Shown here: positions 23,122-34,000 of the stretch, one piece after another
Numbering within the stretch: position 1 is the first letter of the stretch
Layout: every line of letters begins with the position of its first letter
Assembly (NCBI GenBank): GCA_029962745.1
Contig: CM057154.1
Coordinates: forward strand, 31,048,128 to 31,112,127
DNA: 64,000 nucleotides
Direction of reading: 5' to 3'
Source of the DNA: Echinometra lucunter
Taxonomy: Eukaryota > Echinodermata > Echinoidea > Camarodonta > Echinometridae
Program-made: the position numbers and the translations under genes
The notes under the pieces: generated by a model
Seen by the model: only the letters and a program-made list of their open reading frames with translations
Database searches by the model: none
Told to the model about the DNA's origin: nothing

Positions 23122-23817
23122 GCTGCCACAACGTACTGTAATAAAATATTCATGAACATACCCGGTACAGATTCGGTGCTAGTCTAAGAATGTGTCCTTT
23201 TTAATTGCTGTTGAGAGTTTGTCGTTTTCTCTTTATTTGGGGGTGGGGGGGGGGGGGGGGGGGGGTGAGGGTAAGACATTATGCAGTATTTTTTTTTTTA
23301 TAACATAGAGAGACATCAATCTATTCTCAAAAATATACAAGTTAACGATCTCAACGCGTCTACTGTAGTATACTAACATCAAAATTGAAAAAGAAATAAT
23401 AATGCCACCCAAACATATTATGGCAATCATGATGTTTACTGATATTAAATGGGTCTATTAAAAGATATTTTACGGCAAATTAATTTAGCCTTTACGCAAT
23501 TTAGAAGATGAAATAACGATAAAAACAGCAACAACAACAAACAAGTAAACAAACAATTAACAAAAACTAAGCCTGTCTGTGTCTGGCAACTAGCATAACC
23601 TTAAATATCAAATACTTATGCGGCCTTACATTAGTCTTTTAAAACATACATGTTTCTTTTCCAGTTTTCCGTTTATTGCCACGCGTGGAATTTACATTAG
23701 AAGAGTACAAGGTACAAAACTCAAGGAATGCTCTTGAGAGAGGGTCGCTCGTTCCTTCTGATAATAAAATGAATTGGTCTGCACCCTACACATTTTAAAC
23801 TATAATCCAACTTCATT

Positions 23818-24189
23818 GGCGTAAATCCGGGGGGGGGGGGGGGGGGGGGGGATGGGGATATATCTCTCCACTTCAGAGGAGGGGATGGTGTGTACAAACA
23901 TCCCCCTCATTTTAAGGAAAAAATGATATTGTAATTAATCAGTTGGTGAATTTTTAATAAAAATGTCATAAATGATGGTCATATCGTGGAATTTTTAATT
24001 GAAATGCTCTTAAAAACCATAAAAGTGGTTATTTTTATATTTTTATATAATGATATTATATGTGTAAGGGGGTCTGCGCGGGTGAATTAGGGTGTGTGTG
24101 TGTGTATACTTAAGTGTGAGTTAACAGGAAAAAAATCGGCAAAAAAGTGATCACCCCCCCCCCCCCAATCCTCAAAACGGATTTACGCC
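23818..24189. mobile_element. Element with GGCGTAAATCCG terminal inverted repeats and G/C runs
   Basis: Starts GGCGTAAATCCG followed by a long G run, and ends with a C run and then CGGATTTACGCC, the exact reverse complement of the start. About 372 bp, no coding frame. Confidence 0.65.
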
Positions 24190-24232
24190 GGTGTCAAACT
24201 TTATATACCTGCATGATTTTTTTTTTTTTATA

Positions 24233-24440
24233 AATAATTTTTTGCTACGACTGTGACTTCATGTAAAAGGAGGCGATAAGATTTTTTTTTGTCTTTCAGT
24301 AATTGTTCTGTTAATCATTATTGACTATATATTTTAAGTTTATATGTTTTGTAATTTTTTTTTTTTTTTTTACAACTGTGACTTCATGTAAAAGGAGCCA
24401 ATACAATATATATTTTTCTGTCTTTAAGTAGTTGTTCTGT
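24233..24440. repeat. Diverged tandem duplication (about 130-bp spacing)
   Basis: ACTGTGACTTCATGTAAAAG followed by GTCTTTCAGTAATTGTTCTGT (near 24250) recurs as ACTGTGACTTCATGTAAAAG followed by GTCTTTAAGTAGTTGTTCTGT (near 24375). T runs precede both units. Confidence 0.75.
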
Positions 24441-24829
24441 GTGATACTTTGTTGGGGTTATGCAAATAGCATAATCTTAAAATCAATTATACTTATACTC
24501 AGGATGTAGGCCTATTAATTGTACCATAATTATTTCATATGGGGGCAGCTCTTAATGACCGATAGGGAAAATCAAGGGAGAAAACCAAGGCTTCCTTGGA
24601 CGGAAATTAAAAAAGACAAAAAACGAAACAAAAAACAAAACAAAATAAAAACAAAAACTGGCTGCAGGCAGAAAATTGTAGATAATCCCGGGGAGCCGGA
24701 GGAAAACGATCGAATGGGTTAAAGTGAACTGAGAGGCCACTGGAGGCAGAGTTGTATTTGTAAATTATGATTTGAAGATTGTTCCTAATCATTGTAGGGG
24801 CTGTATAGCAGGGCCCAGAAAGAGCAAGG

Positions 24830-24831
<2 letters not shown>

Positions 24832-24906
<75 letters not shown>

Positions 24907-24966
24907 GGAGCGAGAGAGAGGAGAGGAGAGAGAGAGAGAGAGAGACAGAGGGGGGGGGGGGGGGGG
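24832..24966. repeat. (GA)n microsatellite followed by a G run
   Basis: About 70 bases of pure GA, then interrupted GA/GAG, then a G run of about 16 at 24951-24966. Confidence 0.95.
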
Positions 24967-25607
24967 ACTTGCTGAACTCCCAACGGTGGAGGATGGGGCC
25001 GGCCGGAGGAGGAGGAGAGATGTGTATGACGTTGGTTCAGATGCTATAAGATGACACTAAGGCATGCTTTCTGACTAATGATTATAATAATGATTTTAAA
25101 TGATCATTTCTGTCAACATAATGATTCTTTCGCCTGCTTCTCTCAGTTTGCTGCTGTCGTACTATCTTTCTGTGGGTGAATCAATAATATTCAGAGTCAA
25201 TCGTTGTCAGGGACTGAAGGCAACATGCTCTGGCACTCTGGACTCTTATCTGGGTAAATCAATGTTGATCAAATAATGATTAAAGGGGGCACCCAATGCT
25301 AAAACAATGTTAGTTCATTTTAAAGAGCATGATTTCATCAGCAGAAAATCATCTGCCTAATATTTTTTAAAAGTCGTGTTGCCAAGGAAACCCCAAATGT
25401 GGTAAGATTTCATGATTTTGGACCCTCAGCTGTGTCCCAGTTTCAACTGGGTACCCACTTTGACGTCAAAATGTGTTATTAGTCTATGAGTGGGTACCTT
25501 GTCACACAATTCTAGCAAAATGAGCGCAAGGTATAATACATATTGTACCATCTAGCGCGCAGCACAACTGCAATGCGCGAAGCTTGGTACCCACTTTTAC
25601 GTCATAC

Positions 25608-25648
25608 CCAAAGAGATTCTATATATTGTCAATATAGAATCTCTTCGG
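25608..25648. repeat. 17-bp hairpin
   Basis: The arms 25608-25624 (CCAAAGAGATTCTATAT) and 25632-25648 are complementary with one mismatch, around a 7-base loop. It lies in a stretch with repeated GGTACCCACTTT..ACGTCA motifs (25451 and 25586), so it is probably part of a larger repeat. Confidence 0.6.
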
Positions 25649-27004
25649 TCATACCTCGTACTCAAATTTTGGGGTCAACTCTTGACTTTTTATGAGAAAA
25701 TTAGCCAAAATGCATTGATTTCGATTAAAAATCACCAAATTTTTAATGTTATTCTTCTTAGAATTCTATTCTCGATCATATATCAAAAAAAAAAAAAAAA
25801 AAAAAAGTTGAGAGATAACCTTGTTTTGATTTATTTCAGCTAAATGGGTTTATGAAATTAGACTATGTTGGAATATTGCTGATACTAGCTACTAAACTAT
25901 TATGCTCCAGTGTATGGTGGAGTTGAAGTAATCAACATACAAATAATTGATACACAGATTTTTTTTTTCTTTCATAAAACACAACTAAAAAACATTCTCA
26001 CGACAGATGACTGGGTCCCCAATAAAAAAACTCTTAAATGAGTAATAAGGCAAATAATTATACTTCTGCAACACATGAGAAAGAAGAATTAATAAGCAAG
26101 ATGAAATGAGAAAATCAAGGAGACGTCATGAAAAAAAAATTAGACAAAACCAAAAATGGCAAAAAAAAAAACAAAAAAAAAACACCTTTTCTTTTGAAGG
26201 TGCAACTATCTGGAACAGCCTTCTTTGTGAAGTACAAGGTGCCCAAACCAAGCAGACTTTTTGCACCAGTTATCTGAAAAATATGTGTTAGACCACAAAA
26301 TTAGATAAAACTGAGAATCTTCAGTATCCCTTGCAGATGCGTTGAAATTGATTATAAGTATTCTAATTATTGCTTTCAACTGGATATTAAATAAGTATTT
26401 TTTAAAAATCCATTTTTATCCCTTTTTTAAAGATAAAGACATAATGTCTTGTACAATTTGAAAAATAGAAAAATTACAAGTAAGTGTTTTCCTTTTAATA
26501 TTTCACTTCGGATAACTTGTTGTGAAAAGGCTCCTCATTATGAGAATCCCGGTGATAAGCTGATCAGATCATCAGAAAGACATATCGTCTTGTTCAGTGG
26601 GGGGGGGGGGGGGATTTGGAGGCAAGTTCAAGTTGAAAATATTTTAATTATATCTAAAAGCGAGTTGTAAAAACATTTTCAGTTTCAGTTTCAGTTTAGT
26701 TTTATTTGATATTTTGCAATCATTACATGATACGTCATGAAAAATAATAATGAATAGACTGTAATTTCAGTCAATATGACCAGGGCAGCGCTGCAGGGGA
26801 GGGGGGTGGGTGGGCTGTCTGTCGCCCCTATGATTTTTCAAGCGACTGAAAAAAAAATGGAGAAAAAAAAGTATGGGGGAGAGAGGGGAAGGTCATGTAG
26901 TTATATAATAGCCCTATTTGTTCATTCAAAACGTAAATCAACTCAAGTACATTTGTGGTTAAATATGAGGGAATCTATGTAAACTTGTAAGCTAGAGATT
27001 CTCT

Positions 27005-27293
27005 TTAAAGGCCGTATCTCACCGGCGGAGATGTCGCCATGATGTCTTGGATTAACTGATGGAGATGTCGATCATGTCGCAGAGATGTCACTGAGACCTG
27101 CTGGAGACATGAAAAGGTCTCCCCCCAAATCAAACATGTTTAAATTTCCCTCAACTCCCCGGAGACCCGGCTAGCCTTGTGGAAGTGTCGCGGGGACATT
27201 GCAGAGTTGGTGGAGACATCTCTGCAACCAGTGGAGACTCGAGTCGTGAACTAGTCGTGAACTAGTTTCCAGGCCGATGAGATACCCCCTTAA
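27005..27293. mobile_element. Short TTAA-flanked element upstream of Mondo
   Basis: TTAA at 27005 is followed by AGGCCGTATCTCACCGGC. The other end read in reverse is TTAA then GGGGGTATCTCATCGGCC, an imperfect inverted repeat with a shared GTATCTCA.CGGC core. The interior has repeated GGAGATGTCG / GGAGACAT motifs. It is 289 bp and may be a second TTAA-specific family. Confidence 0.5.
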
Positions 27294-27588
27294 TTCATAT
27301 GAATAAATAAATTACGTATGCATTATATTAGATACATTTTTGTACATTCCTCATTTTAAAAAAACCTGAATCATCTGTGGGCTGAGAAGTCTACTACCAT
27401 TATTTTCTAAGAAATGTTTGTTCATAAACACATGTATATAATCTAACCTTTATTGCTCTAATCTGGTCGGAACTCTTTCGAAAACAGCAGTGTGTTTGCC
27501 CTTCATGAGTACCATAGTATTGCAAATTTTTTGCGAACTAGTATACTAGTAGTCGACGATCGATATCGCGATCGATGTCAGCTTCTTC

Positions 27589-27596
27589 TGACGTCA
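27589..27596 (+). promoter_or_regulatory. CRE-like palindrome TGACGTCA upstream of the Mondo start
   Basis: A perfect 8-bp CREB/ATF consensus lies 114 bases before the Mondo ATG, just after an ATCGAT-rich palindromic stretch at 27553-27577. Function is inferred from motif and position only. Confidence 0.4.
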
Positions 27597-27612
27597 CAGC
27601 TAGCGTTTCTTC

Positions 27613-27684
27613 ATGCAGAAAAACATGGCGCTAGCATTTCTGCGCTACCTTTGTGGATACATAAGTAAAGGAGTTTTTAAGTAG
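27613..27684 (+). other. Upstream ORF before the Mondo start
   Basis: ATG at 27613 and an in-frame ATG at 27625 (context AACATGG, favourable) open a frame of 23 or 19 residues that ends with TAG at 27682-27684, 25 bases before the Mondo ATG and out of its frame. If the transcript starts upstream of this, the uORF would be expected to limit Mondo translation. Confidence 0.4.
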
Positions 27685-27709
27685 GTTGAGCAAAACAAAT
27701 TTTATTGAA

Positions 27710-28062
27710 ATGGCCAGAGACGATTTCCCCATGCTTCAAAGTACCAGTGGAATGGCTCAGTTTGATGGGACAAGATGGAGGGATCCTGCTACTTCGAGGG
27801 AAAATCAACTCTTCAACCAGGTTGGAGCAGCTGGAATGTCTCGACCCGATGCCTCGCCCAAGAGCCCGTCGAGCGAGCCCATTCACTCGGGTCATTTTAT
27901 GGTCAGCAATCCGCACAAAGTGAAGAAGAGCAGCGGCTACAATTTTGATGATGCGACCAAGGAAACAACAGAGAGTTACTCTTTTTCGAAGGAAGACAGA
28001 CAGCTGGAAATAGACTCTTCTTTTGCCAAGCTTTTCGAATGCATGAGTTTGGCCTATCATGA
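27710..28062 (+). CDS. MLXIP: Mondo exon 1: N-terminus with MCR I and MCR II
   Basis: Encodes residues 1-117 plus two bases of codon 118. After a poorly conserved leader it carries the IHSGHFMVSNPH motif of MCR I (58-69) and the leucine/phenylalanine-rich CRM1 export segment SSFAKLFECMSLAYH (103-117). The donor is CATGA|GTAAGA. The next exon is 10.7 kb away. Confidence 0.95.
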
Positions 28063-31000
28063 GTAAGAAAACTAATTTTAGTAATACTAGGCCTAATAGT
28101 AATAGTATTTTTACAACATGTTTCTGTCTGTCATTGTCTGCAACAAACTACTAAGTCAAAGACAAAGTAAACTAGTAAAGACTCAAGTTACTCCTCAAGT
28201 CAAGACTCACATTTCACAAGCATCATTGACAATGACGTTAATGAAGCCTACATTAATGGGTTAATAATGAAGTAGAATCATCCCATCTTAGTTTTTAATC
28301 TTGATCATGTTTAGAAAGCCAAGGGCCACTTTCTGGAAACCAAGGACAAGACAGTTATAACTTTCATTATATGACTTTGTCCGTCAACTACGGAGATGTC
28401 TCTGATCTTCCTAAGCGCTTTCACAATGAGCTTACCAACTAGAAATATCTTGATATCGATAGATTCTACTGTTGATGCAGTTATTTGTTTTTAATTTTAT
28501 TTGGCAATTAGTCAAAACTAAATATTTTTGCCACTGATATTTTTCTTTAAATTCCAATATTTTTTTCTTCTTTTTCCATTTGGCTTAATTGCAGAATACC
28601 CCACTATTTTCTAATGTACATGCATGCATGTACACTGTATGCCCCGTTCTGAAAACCGGTATGGGTGTATAACGTGGTGGGGTATTCTGCAATTGTTCCT
28701 TCCATTTTCCTTTGATAAGGCACCAGTTATATTACACATCCCAAGATCATTAAAGGATACCATCCTGCTAAGCAGACACTTGCATGTAGGCACTTTTCCC
28801 ACCTTTTCAGAGATGAAGTCTTATTAATCCTCACATTACGTCTGTTAGATTTTTGGCCAAAGGAGATTTGGCGTAGGTCACTCGGGCATACCTGTAAGGT
28901 GCGGGGGGGGGGGGGGGGGGGGGGGTGTCAGTGACCGAATGGTTATAGGGGTGATATGACCGGTAGTTTGTATTGATTTGGGAGATTAAATTTACCTTAG
29001 AGGATATGTACCAAGTTGCCAACACATGATTTGGTCACAATTACACACATATTTTTGTGAAAAAATTTCACCCAAACTGCAAATATCTGAATGAATTAGG
29101 TAATGCAAAGATTAGAAATAACACGAAGATGTTCTACATGTATGATTGGTTGGTTGGTTTTGGGGTTTTAAAGCGCTTATCATTAGTAAATTAGAATATT
29201 TGCACCTGCGATTATGAGATACTTTTGAAATTGGGTTATTCCAAAGAAAAGCTGATACATGTAACATACAGTCATGAGTAATTAAGTTCATTATCGTTAA
29301 CGTAAGATGGGTATCCCGGACACTTTCATTGGCTATTTTGTGAAAATAAACCCGTATACCTCATGGTAGTAGAAAAGGATGCAATAAAAGTTTTATCTAG
29401 TGTTTCTGAGGTTTAATCAAAACAGTGATATGCAAAACTTGGCAAATCACAAGCTAAAACATGCATCTTAAAGTATTCCATTTAAAAGTCTGAGATACAA
29501 TTTATCTTAGAATAAACATGGATCTGAAATGTACGAACTATGCCTTTGACTTTGCCTTGCCTGCCATGGCAGAATTACATTCTCTTGAGAGATGTTTACC
29601 ATCACGGAAGAAGTTCAAGAAACCCTCTACTGAAAACCTTTTTTTTTTTGTCCAGATCTTTTGATATGAAAAATATAAAATATCCATAAACAATAATAAA
29701 TTACTGATTTCAGGTACCTGAAGAAAAAATAGATCTGAATTATTTTTAAATCTGTGTAGTGACTACTGTCCCTTTTGGGCAGCCATAATCTACCTAATTA
29801 ATGACGTGATGGCACTGCATGCCGAGCAAAAAAGATATGACGGGTTTGGAAGTTTCATAAGTCCTTGTCTTGCAAGTTGTCTTTGATCTTGGTAAAGATG
29901 GCTTTGTGAAGCATTTAACGGACGTCTTGTCAACTAGAGCCAATTTAGTCAAGAAATTTAAGAGACTTAGTTTTGAGAAAGAAGCCCTGGGCTCTAGTGG
30001 ACATAGTCATACATGTAGATGCATTGGTTAAACCTTTTTATGTACATGTGCGCCTGGACTTTTTCTTTTATTTTAGTTCAGCTCCAGTCTCTGTACATCA
30101 TGTACATACATGTATGTATGTACAATACATGTACGCTGTACATGCTGAATTTCTGACTTGGAAAGTTTATTCAGCACTCTGGGCCTGGGAGGGGTTACTA
30201 AGAAAGAAAGAAAGTAGATCTGCTCTAGGTCTAGACTCTAGATTTTAATTTCCATCTTTTTTTGGGGAAAAAAAAAAGTTTTTAAAGCTGTGCTTTAAAT
30301 AATGTTTTAACTTCTATTCTGCAAAGTACTGTAGTCAGGTCTAGATCTAATTATTCATTAGAATACAAGCTCCTTAATCATATTAATTTTTCTAGAAAAA
30401 TCAAGCTTTGGGATTTTTTTATCTTTATTTCTTTTGTTTGTGATAATTTACTGTGCAAAATGAATTTAAGAGTGTATATGTACATCTGTGTGCAAAGGAA
30501 ATTATGATCTTGAAGATGTCTGAAATTCAGATTGTTTTGTGAATTCACCTCCATGTTATCATTTCCCTTTGAAATCAAAGTTTCACTTCACTGCTTCAGT
30601 CATGTTTCTGTTTATATTCTTGTGATGAAATCTGCTGGATGTCGGGGTAGTAGACTGAATGCCCGAGGCCCCTTACCCAGCCAATGGATAAGAGACTTCC
30701 TTAGCTTTACTGAGATATTTTTAAGAATATGTTATTGACATACATTAAAAAAAAATAATTTTTTTTTTTACTAAGTTGTACCTTTAGAAGTTTTCATATT
30801 ATGAAAATTTCTTTTAATTATAATGATGAATTACGAAGATACAGTTTGCATTTAGTTTGCATTTGCTTCTAATGTTCCCACCTTGGTTTCCACCAAAAGA
30901 GATATTGTATAGTTCAACCATTTAATAGTGTTCTCTTTTGATTAGCAACATTGTAAAGGCCATTATTAATAGATCTGTACTGCAGAATATAATTTACAAA

Positions 31001-34000
31001 AATTTCTTACTTCTGAAGGTCTCATCAGTTTACCAAGTTCATAATTTAACGTCAAAATAAAACTGAAATACATACCTTTCGAGTTGAATGAGTACAAGCA
31101 AGTTAAATTGAATGTTGGTATTCTCAACAACAATCCCTTATGGAAAATAAGATGAAATATCAGTCAAAGAAGAAATGATTGATAAGAAATGTTGATGTAA
31201 ACACCAACAGAGAAAAACTGATAAAAGAATGAGAAGCAAGATTTGTTTCTTGGGCTGGTAGCTACATGTACATATACACTGTAGCTAGTTTAAAGTTTTA
31301 TGCATTGAATAGCTACCAAAATCTTTATGTATGCATAATGTAGATAGAACATTGGCAGTCTGTTGCTGGTTGTTGTTGTTTGAAAAAAAAATTATTTCTA
31401 TGTTTTATGAAAGCTGCATGTAGACATAAAAATAAAATAAAACAGAACAGTGTATATCGTTATTTAATTTGATTTTATTTACTGGAAAAAAGCTTTTATG
31501 TGCATTTGATATAATTATAAAGATAAAGTTTAAAGTACTCTCTCATAAAGAAATTTTGCATTCTTTTGTACACATTCTGATTTGCTCAGGTTTGCATTAA
31601 TTCTTAGTGTTCATTCCATTTTCCAAGGAATCTATTCATGCAAGGGCAAATTGATGTAAACTACATGTACAATGAGCTTGTTGAAAAATAAAAGTTTGTG
31701 ACTCTGAAAGTACAGATCACAAGTTTTTTGTGTATTTAGAATTGATAAATGTACAGTATGTACATGCAGTTCATTTAACAAACATACATGTAAGGGTCAC
31801 CCCTGTTTCGAGGGTGCAGACTTCCTGTTTTAACCCAACTAACAAGTGGTTCCATATGGGTTTTTTAGTCTTTCTACTCTGCTTTTAGTTCTTTGATAAT
31901 GTACATGTATATGCCTTGAACATGCCCTGAACAGGTAAAGAAAACATGGGAACAAAAGTAAATCTGTTGTAAAATAAAGGTTTGGCAGGAAGGTTATTTG
32001 AAAAAAAGAAGAAGAAACAAAAGACAGGAAAAGCTAACAGATTGATAGGAAGGTGATAATATAAGATAACAAGGGGTATTGTGAATCATGTTAATGTTGT
32101 CACGTTTTAGTGTATAAATTTTAAGCCTAATTCATGTTCAATGTACACTGAACATAGGGTTCATGGAAATGCAGTGTTATTATGAAATTGAAGAAATGTT
32201 TAGACATTGCACAGTAAATTGCTTTTTGAAAAATATAGCAATGCCCGCAAAAAAAACAACAACAAAAAAAACATTTTAATATCATGAATATGTGTTTAAA
32301 TATATTGCACCTTTGGCAATGTGGTTCAGATGAATTGAAACCCAGTTTAGTGCAGCACTGGCATCTGTTCTTGCCAATCTGAGCTGCAAGATTTATACTT
32401 ATGCCTCAAGATATGCTGTATTGGTAGGTTTCGGAGAGAGAAATAGAATTTTTGGGGTGAAGACTATTCAAAGTAAAATGCATCACTTTTCTGCAATTTG
32501 AGTGCAACCCAAGAAAAGAACTTAATTTTGTTGTGTGGTGTAGATGTTTTTTAAAATGTACCCTTCACCCTTCTTTTTTTAAAGACTTCAAGTAACAAAT
32601 GCGCTGATAATATCTTCATGTAATTTTTTTTTTTAACTTTTTTTTCTAGATTTTTTTTTTCCCCTCTGATACCCAGTGGTTATAGCATTGAAAGTTCAGG
32701 AGAAATATTTGACTTTATTTGACACAAAGTTTTTTTTAGTAGTTTGCCATGATATTTTCTCTGATATTTGGAAGCTGCTGCGTACATGAACAAGTGGTTA
32801 CTCCTTTATATCCCACACTCATGCTTCATCTGACATGGTTGTGGTAAAATGTCAAAGTGTCTGCAACCTTCAACAATTTATCTCACTAAGCAATTCGTAA
32901 CCCTCTAATTCATTATCTCATGCTCACTTTTTTACCTGGAAATTGAGTGATTTCAAGCTTTGTTGGTTTATTAGGGCTGTATCTTGTCTTCTTCATATTT
33001 GCCAAGAGCATGCGAAGCAACGTGCCTCCCAGGCTAAGGTGACGCTTGATGGTAAAGTTCAGAGGTCATATTGATCACTCACTCGGCGAGTGTTCAGAAG
33101 TGCATTGCATAATGTAAGTTGTGCACTTGGGCCAGTATGATGTTTATATAGGACTTATTGTCATTGTGGGTGAATTATATATATCAGGTCATGCTTTATT
33201 AATTTTGTGAGATATTGATGCGTACAAGCATTTTGTCATAGATGTAAATGTGCTCGATGCACGGTCTCTCAAATAAAGGGGAATCCTTCAAAGAGGCCTG
33301 CCTTGTGCATGTACATGTATACGGAGGCCTATATTGTGCATGTATACATGCATGTATACATTGTACATGTACGTACCTTCTTGCTAAATGGAATAACCAG
33401 GGAGGTCTCTCTTCCTATGAATAGCTAAATGATTTGCTTATTTTTATATCATTTTGAAGTTGATGCATACATCTACATGTACATGTGCTACAAATTAAAT
33501 GCAGTTTTGTACATGTAGGCATCTGATTATGATTCATATTAAATGGTATTTGATAATGAACTGTCTTTGGGCTTTCAGTGACTCATTGTTCATCAGACCA
33601 TATTTGACAGTGATAATTTTTACTAGATTTAACTTGGCCTTTTATGATTTGCAGCACTGTTTTGATTTTTAATTTATCTCATCCTCACTTCACTGTACAG
33701 GTACATACATTGTACTGTACACGTACATTTATGATGACCAGCTAGCAGTAGTGCATGTAGGCCTACAATGTACATGTGCACTTATGTACAATGTACATGT
33801 ATTATTCTGACAAATATTTTCATATCAGTGAGGGTTATTCAATTGCCAAATGAATTTGCCATAACATTTAGATTTTTTAAATGCATATTGTGCAGAAAGA
33901 ATTCGAGGTAAAACACCTTAATTCTCTAGAACTTTCCTCCCATGTCACTTGTGCTATTTTCCCTGTTACATATTATATTTTGTATATGTATGTAGGCCTG

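Larger units (their letters stand above)
23122..27709. other. Divergent intergenic region between EMG1 and Mondo
   Basis: No exon is supported. Content is mostly low-complexity sequence and non-autonomous elements: G runs at about 23241-23265, an element at 23818-24189, a tandem duplication near 24233-24440, a (GA)n array at 24832-24950, a hairpin at 25608-25648 and a TTAA-flanked element at 27005-27293. The last 130 bases contain a CRE-like site and an upstream ORF of Mondo. Confidence 0.6.

Noticed and set aside
24789..24983. Ser/Leu-repeat minus-strand frame
   Set aside because: Translation of the (GA)n array.
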